Below are positions 5,150-8,834 of a DNA stretch of 8,834 nucleotides, one piece after another. Each line of letters begins with the position of its first letter. The stretch's first letter is position 1. Both the position numbers and the translations under genes were made by a program. Origin of the DNA: Candidatus Nomurabacteria bacterium (GTDB lineage: Bacteria; Patescibacteriota; Minisyncoccia; Phycocordibacterales; UBA2100); the NCBI GenBank assembly GCA_943359705.1, contig CALRIB010000034.1, positions 1 to 8,834 of the forward strand, written 5' to 3'. The notes below the pieces were generated by a model. The model did no database searches and was not told the DNA's origin. It was given only the letters and a program-made list of their open reading frames with translations.

Positions 5150-5237
5150 AAAATTATTAAGGTCTTCAGTTATCAGTCATTAGTAGAAGACACATACGCA
5201 AACGCTCTCTCGTCGAAAAGAAGCGCATGCGGTTCGG

Positions 5238-5256
5238 CACACAAAATCTTTGTGTG
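5238..5256 (+). promoter_or_regulatory. Perfect inverted repeat abutting the surface-protein start
   Basis: CACACAAA (5238-5245) and TTTGTGTG (5249-5256) form a perfect 8-bp stem around ATC. It ends 4 nt before the ATG at 5261 and occupies the place of a ribosome binding site. It could be an operator or an mRNA stem. If it folds in the mRNA, it would favour initiation at the downstream ATG (5282). Confidence 0.45.
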
Positions 5257-5260
5257 ACGG

Positions 5261-8200
5261 ATGAAAGTTCATATACAAACTATGAGTAAAGCATTAGCAA
5301 CAAAAAATGTTGCGGCAGTACTCTTGGGTGTTGTCTTGGTTCTCGGATTCGCATTCGCGTTCGCCGCTCCGGCGAAAGCGGACACGATCTCTGACCTCCA
5401 AGCTCAGATCCAGGCACTGCTCGCACAAATCACGGCCCTTCAGGGTGGCTCGGGTACCCAGCAAACTGGTGGACTCGCCTGCCACACCTTCACGCAGAAT
5501 CTCACTATGGGAGCTACGGGAGGCGAAGTGATGTGGGTTCAGCAATTCCTTAACAGTGTCGACGGCACACAGATCGCGACTACCGGAGCAGGTTCTCCGG
5601 GCAACGAGACGAGCTACTTCGGTGGCCTCACTCGCGCCGCGGTTTCTAAGTTCCAGCAGAAGTACGGCATCACGCCGACGGCTGGATACTGGGGTGCTAT
5701 CTCGCGCGCTAAGGCCAACAGCCTCTGCGCATCGGCAGGCACTGGAACAGGTACAGGCACAGGAACGGGCACAGGAACGGGCACAGGAACAGGAACCGGC
5801 ACGGGTACAACCCCGACTGGCCCTGGCATCACGGTCACTGCGGCAGCGCAGCCGGCCAACTCTCTCGCTCCGCAAGGCGCGATCCGAGTTCCGTTCACTA
5901 CCTTCACCATCACCAACAACTCCGGCTCAGCAGTCACGATCAACGGCGTAACAGTACAACGCGTTGGCCTTGGTCAGGACGCGGCATTCTCCGGCATTGT
6001 TCTCGTCGACTCCAACGGTCTCCAGGTGGGCATCTCCAAGACGCTCAACTCGAACCACCAGGCGACGGTCGGTGACACGTGGACGATTGGCGCAGGTCAG
6101 TCGCAGACGCTCACGGTCGCAGGCAACATGGCAACGTCCCTCTCGAGCTACTCGGGTCAGGTCGTCGCTCTCTCTGTTGTCGGCATCAACACCAACGTTC
6201 CGGTCAACGGCTCGCTCCCGATTACGGGCGCGCAGCAGACGATCAACTCGACGCTCACACTCGGATCAGTAACGGCGGTTATCTCGTCGTTCGACCCGAA
6301 CTCGGCGCAGTCTAAGAACATCGGCGACACAGGCATCAAGTTTACGGGCGTCCGCTACACAGCGGGCAGCGCGGAAGACCTGAAGCTCTACTCGGTCCGA
6401 TGGCGCATGAACGGTTCCGCATCGGCAGGCGATCTCGCCAACCTGATGACAGTCGTCAGCGGTACTTCGTACCCGGCGGTTGTCTCGGCTGACGGTCGCT
6501 ACGTCACTTCGACGTTCCCGGGCGGTATCCTCATTCAGAAGGGCTTCTCGGTTGACGTGTACATCCAGGGCGACATCGTAGGATCCAACTCCTCGAGCCG
6601 CGTCGTCGAATTCGACATCGACAAACAGTCTGATGTCTACTTCGTCGGCCAGCTCTACGGATACGGCGTCCAGATGCCGTACAACAGCACCGGCACGGTC
6701 TCGTCCGCTTCGACGCACGCAACAACGTACGCTTCGAGCGGCAACCCGATCTTCCAGGGCTCAACGTTCTCCATCACGGGCGCATCGGCTACTTCGGTCG
6801 CGAAAGCAACGGAAGTTCCCGCTCAGAACGTGGCGGTCAACGTCCCGAACCAGTCGGTCGGCGGATACATTGTTGACCTCAAGGGTGAATCGGTCTCGGT
6901 TCAATCTCAAGTCTTCACTGTTTCCACCTCGACTGCCGCAGGTTCAGTTCCGCTCACCAACGTCACAATCGTTGACGAAAACGGTGCAGTCGTAGCAGGC
7001 CCTGTCGACATGACCAACGGTTCGACGGCTCTTACCTTCACGGACACGGTTACCTACAAGACAGGTCGCCACGTCTTTACGCTGAAGGGTAAGTACGCTA
7101 CAGGATTCAGCAACGGCAACACCGTTCAGATTTCGTTCACACCTTCAACAGCGTGGACCAACTCGACCGGTCAGATCACGGGTAACAGCTTCACATGGCC
7201 GTCTTCGGCAGTGACGCTCAACACCATGACAGTCAAGGCTGCTTCCCTCGCGGTTACGGTTTCCTCGGCTCCTTCGGCACAAAACATTGTTGCCGGCGGA
7301 CAGGGAATCCTCTTCGCGAACTACCAGTTCGACGCTTCGGCTTCAGGTGAAGACGTGCGCTTCTCGAGCCTCGGACTCACGGCCTCCACATCGGCGGCTC
7401 TCTCCGGCTCAACGATCATCACGTCCTGCCAGTTGTACGACGGCGCGACAGCTCTCAACACGGGTACCAACGTCGTGAACCCGACGATCACAACGACGGC
7501 GTTCACAGCGTCTACGGCTACCTTCACTCTCGACAACTCGCTCACGATTCCGAAAGGCACGGTCAAGACGCTCGCACTTAAGTGCAACGTCGCATCCGGT
7601 GCTTCCGGCTCGGTCAAGTTCGGCATTACGTCGACACAAATCGGCGCAATCTCCGCAACGGGCATCACCTCGTCCAACACGGTCACACCGACCGGCTCGA
7701 CGAACAACGGTCAGCTCATGACGCTTGCCTCCGGCTCGCTCACGATCTCGATCGACGCTTCCAGCCCGGCCTACACAATCGCGGCAGGAGGTTCGACAGG
7801 TGTAACGGTCGGAGCTCTCAAGTTCCGTCCTGCGAACGAGGCTGTCTGGATCAACAAGGTCGGACTCTCGCTCACAAACACGGCTTCGAGTTCGGCTGCT
7901 GACCTGACACAGGTATACGTGTACCAGGGCTCAACGCTCCTCGGCACGGCGACCTTCACGGGTAGCAACACGACAGCAACCTCGACGTTCGCGACACCGG
8001 TTCTTCTTCCGAAGGACACGGACACGGTCCTCACGGTCAAGGCTGACCTCGCCGACATCGGCACGTCTCAGTCCGGCACCGAGGGTGACCTCATCGCGAT
8101 CGACTACAACAGCGCCGACGCGACAGGTCAGAGCTCAGGTACGAACATTCAGGGTTCCGGTTCGACTGCGGTCTCCGGCGTCCGTGCGTTCAACACCTTC

Positions 8201-8767
8201 CCGACCATCGCACTCGACACGCTGCCGGGCAATGGTATCGCTGACGGTCGCCTCATCCGATTCAAGGTGACGGCAAACGCAGCGGGTAACGTTGGTATCT
8301 CGCAGTTCAAGTTCGCTATCGCGACGACCTCGGTAACGGTTTCGGCCATCAACGTGTACGGCTACACCGACTCTGCGTACTCGCAGGGAATTCCGGGAGT
8401 TGGCGCAGGCGGTCTCGTGAACAGCTCAACCGTCGCTCCGACGGCGACGGCCTTCACGGTCACTCCGTCAGCGGCTTCCTCGGGTACCATCCAGGTACCG
8501 GCTGGCCAGACGTACTACTTCGCGGTTACCGCGACAGTCTCTGGTACAGGAACGAGCTACAACGCGGCCACCACCCTTTCGGGTGACAGCGCGTACCCGA
8601 GCCTCTCGACCAACATGGCGCAGTCCACTGCTCTCACGAGCGGTAGTAACCTCGTCTGGTCTCCTAACGCGACGACTACGGTCGGCACGGCGGGCAACGA
8701 CTGGACGAACGGCTACGGCGTCGCTGGTCTTCCGGCTTCTGGTATCGTTCAGAACCGCACCCAGTAA
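5261..8767 (+). CDS. Surface-layer-like secreted protein with peptidoglycan-binding domain
   Basis: The protein has 1168 residues. Residues 1-40 are a signal peptide with hydrophobic core VAAVLLGVVLVLGFAFAF and cleavage after AKA40. Residues 41-61 form a short coil (DTISDLQAQIQALLAQITAL). Residues about 74-156 are a PG_binding_1-like domain (GGEVMWVQQFLN, GGLTRAAVSKFQQKYGI). Then come a (Gly-Thr)12 linker (160-183) and about six beta-rich modules to residue 1130. The modules at about 661-785 and 825-932 look homologous (AGG..., GL, Y.G.T.L, PKGT/PKDT, L.LKC/L.VKAD). The only cysteines, C74, C156, C723 and C775, suggest two disulfides. The tail DWTNGYG...GLPASG resembles CPR surface proteins as I recall them; it is not a sortase signal because no membrane helix follows. 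A structural S-layer or envelope role is inferred. Codons are strongly C-ending, suggesting high expression. An alternative start is ATG 5282 (MSKALATKN); neither has a clear Shine-Dalgarno sequence. Confidence 0.88.
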   Translation: MKVHIQTMSKALATKNVAAVLLGVVLVLGFAFAFAAPAKADTISDLQAQIQALLAQITALQGGSGTQQTGGLACHTFTQNLTMGATGGEVMWVQQFLNSVDGTQIATTGAGSPGNETSYFGGLTRAAVSKFQQKYGITPTAGYWGAISRAKANSLCASAGTGTGTGTGTGTGTGTGTGTGTGTTPTGPGITVTAAAQPANSLAPQGAIRVPFTTFTITNNSGSAVTINGVTVQRVGLGQDAAFSGIVLVDSNGLQVGISKTLNSNHQATVGDTWTIGAGQSQTLTVAGNMATSLSSYSGQVVALSVVGINTNVPVNGSLPITGAQQTINSTLTLGSVTAVISSFDPNSAQSKNIGDTGIKFTGVRYTAGSAEDLKLYSVRWRMNGSASAGDLANLMTVVSGTSYPAVVSADGRYVTSTFPGGILIQKGFSVDVYIQGDIVGSNSSSRVVEFDIDKQSDVYFVGQLYGYGVQMPYNSTGTVSSASTHATTYASSGNPIFQGSTFSITGASATSVAKATEVPAQNVAVNVPNQSVGGYIVDLKGESVSVQSQVFTVSTSTAAGSVPLTNVTIVDENGAVVAGPVDMTNGSTALTFTDTVTYKTGRHVFTLKGKYATGFSNGNTVQISFTPSTAWTNSTGQITGNSFTWPSSAVTLNTMTVKAASLAVTVSSAPSAQNIVAGGQGILFANYQFDASASGEDVRFSSLGLTASTSAALSGSTIITSCQLYDGATALNTGTNVVNPTITTTAFTASTATFTLDNSLTIPKGTVKTLALKCNVASGASGSVKFGITSTQIGAISATGITSSNTVTPTGSTNNGQLMTLASGSLTISIDASSPAYTIAAGGSTGVTVGALKFRPANEAVWINKVGLSLTNTASSSAADLTQVYVYQGSTLLGTATFTGSNTTATSTFATPVLLPKDTDTVLTVKADLADIGTSQSGTEGDLIAIDYNSADATGQSSGTNIQGSGSTAVSGVRAFNTFPTIALDTLPGNGIADGRLIRFKVTANAAGNVGISQFKFAIATTSVTVSAINVYGYTDSAYSQGIPGVGAGGLVNSSTVAPTATAFTVTPSAASSGTIQVPAGQTYYFAVTATVSGTGTSYNAATTLSGDSAYPSLSTNMAQSTALTSGSNLVWSPNATTTVGTAGNDWTNGYGVAGLPASGIVQNRTQ
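5738..5809 (+). repeat. (Gly-Thr)12-encoding tandem repeat
   Basis: Twelve Gly-Thr codon pairs (72 bp) join the peptidoglycan-binding domain to the beta modules. The centre (5756-5791) is three near-identical 12-bp units, GGCACAGGAACG twice and GGCACAGGAACA once, while the flanking units vary in the third base. Units are multiples of 6 bp, so slippage would change linker length without breaking the frame. Confidence 0.9.
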
Positions 8768-8774
8768 TCCGAGC

Positions 8775-8790
8775 CTCAGCTTCTGCTGAG
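8775..8790 (+). other. Hairpin just after the surface-protein gene
   Basis: CTCAGC-TTCT-GCTGAG is a perfect 6-bp stem with a 4-nt loop, starting 8 nt after the stop codon. No T run follows, so it is not a standard intrinsic terminator; it may protect the 3' end of the mRNA. Confidence 0.4.
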
Positions 8791-8802
8791 CCTCCGGTTA
8801 CC

Positions 8803-8823
8803 GACTGTGGCGACAACACAGTC
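8803..8823 (+). other. Second 3' hairpin
   Basis: GACTGTG (8803-8809) pairs perfectly with CACAGTC (8817-8823) around a 7-nt loop. It is followed by AGCAAAAGGCC at the window edge, which could be the first arm of an intrinsic terminator whose second arm would lie outside. That last point is a guess. Confidence 0.35.
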
Positions 8824-8834
8824 AGCAAAAGGCC

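Larger units (their letters stand above)
4676..5260. other. 585-bp intergenic region rich in inverted repeats
   Basis: I find no convincing protein gene, tRNA or rRNA here on either strand. Open frames up to about 60 codons exist, but they use weak start codons, overlap palindromes or resemble nothing known. The region holds a long-range inverted repeat (4735-4841), a DnaA-box match (4866-4874), clustered small palindromes (4887-4945) with a TATAAT, a leftward terminator (5012-5035), a strong hairpin (5118-5149) and a hairpin abutting the surface-protein start (5238-5256). The promoter of the surface-protein gene must lie in this region, but no box pair stands out. Confidence 0.7.

Noticed and set aside
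4676..5260. Chromosomal replication origin
   Set aside because: There is only one DnaA-box match and no dnaA, dnaN or rpmH neighbours. A single 9-mer match is compatible with chance.
5614..5943. Open frames antisense to the surface-protein gene with long Val-Pro runs
   Set aside because: They are the shadow of the Gly-Thr repeat on the opposite strand, with no promoter or start signal.
1155..8834. CRISPR array, transposase or phage integration genes
   Set aside because: No spaced direct repeats with unique spacers, no transposase motifs and no tRNA-associated attachment site were seen.
8768..8834. Complete intrinsic terminator after the surface-protein gene
   Set aside because: Two hairpins exist but neither is followed by a T run; the likely terminator arm at the window edge is incomplete.

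Overview
The window looks like chromosome from a Patescibacteria/CPR bacterium, most likely Parcubacteria and perhaps close to Candidatus Kaiserbacteria. This placement is inferred from gene content and remembered family resemblance, not from a search. The clues are: a huge secreted Ser/Thr/Gly/Ala-rich surface protein with a short coiled segment (DTISDLQAQI) directly after the signal peptide and a C-terminus reading DWTNGYG...GLPASG; a small regulator-like protein ending in a winged helix with KRWSRYSLAK; and almost no Shine-Dalgarno sequences.

Layout. Positions 1-542 carry two leftward genes: the first 33 codons of a probable recA and, just upstream of it, a small membrane-anchored Ig-like protein. 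An 87-bp divergent gap with a 14-bp tandem repeat follows. Positions 630-1556 carry a rightward D-2-hydroxyacid dehydrogenase. It meets, with no base between the stop codons, a leftward ftsK DNA translocase (1557-3794; GTG start preferred over an upstream ATG). A divergent promoter region (about 3795-3916) separates ftsK from a rightward 252-aa helical protein with a C-terminal winged helix (3917-4675). A 585-bp intergenic region (4676-5260) is rich in inverted repeats, holds one perfect DnaA-box match and has a convincing leftward intrinsic terminator. The rest (5261-8767) is one 1168-aa surface-layer-like protein with a signal peptide, a peptidoglycan-binding domain, a Gly-Thr linker and several beta-sandwich-like modules. 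The 3' flank has two hairpins.

How it fits together. RecA and FtsK are chromosome maintenance functions, and the dehydrogenase is a housekeeping NAD(P)-dependent enzyme. The surface protein is probably a major component of the cell exterior: its codons are strongly biased to C-ending forms, as expected for very high expression. The 252-aa protein is the least understood gene.

The most interesting signals are: (1) an 11-bp motif, ATAAAGGACAT, that lies inverted in the spacer of the putative promoter of the 252-aa gene and recurs five times (two perfect, three near) inside that gene, suggesting autoregulation; (2) -10-like hexamers ending 6-9 nt before four start codons, suggesting leaderless transcription; (3) a possible leftward small RNA upstream of the surface-protein gene, with a perfect hairpin abutting that gene's start codon. 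All three are hypotheses from sequence inspection.
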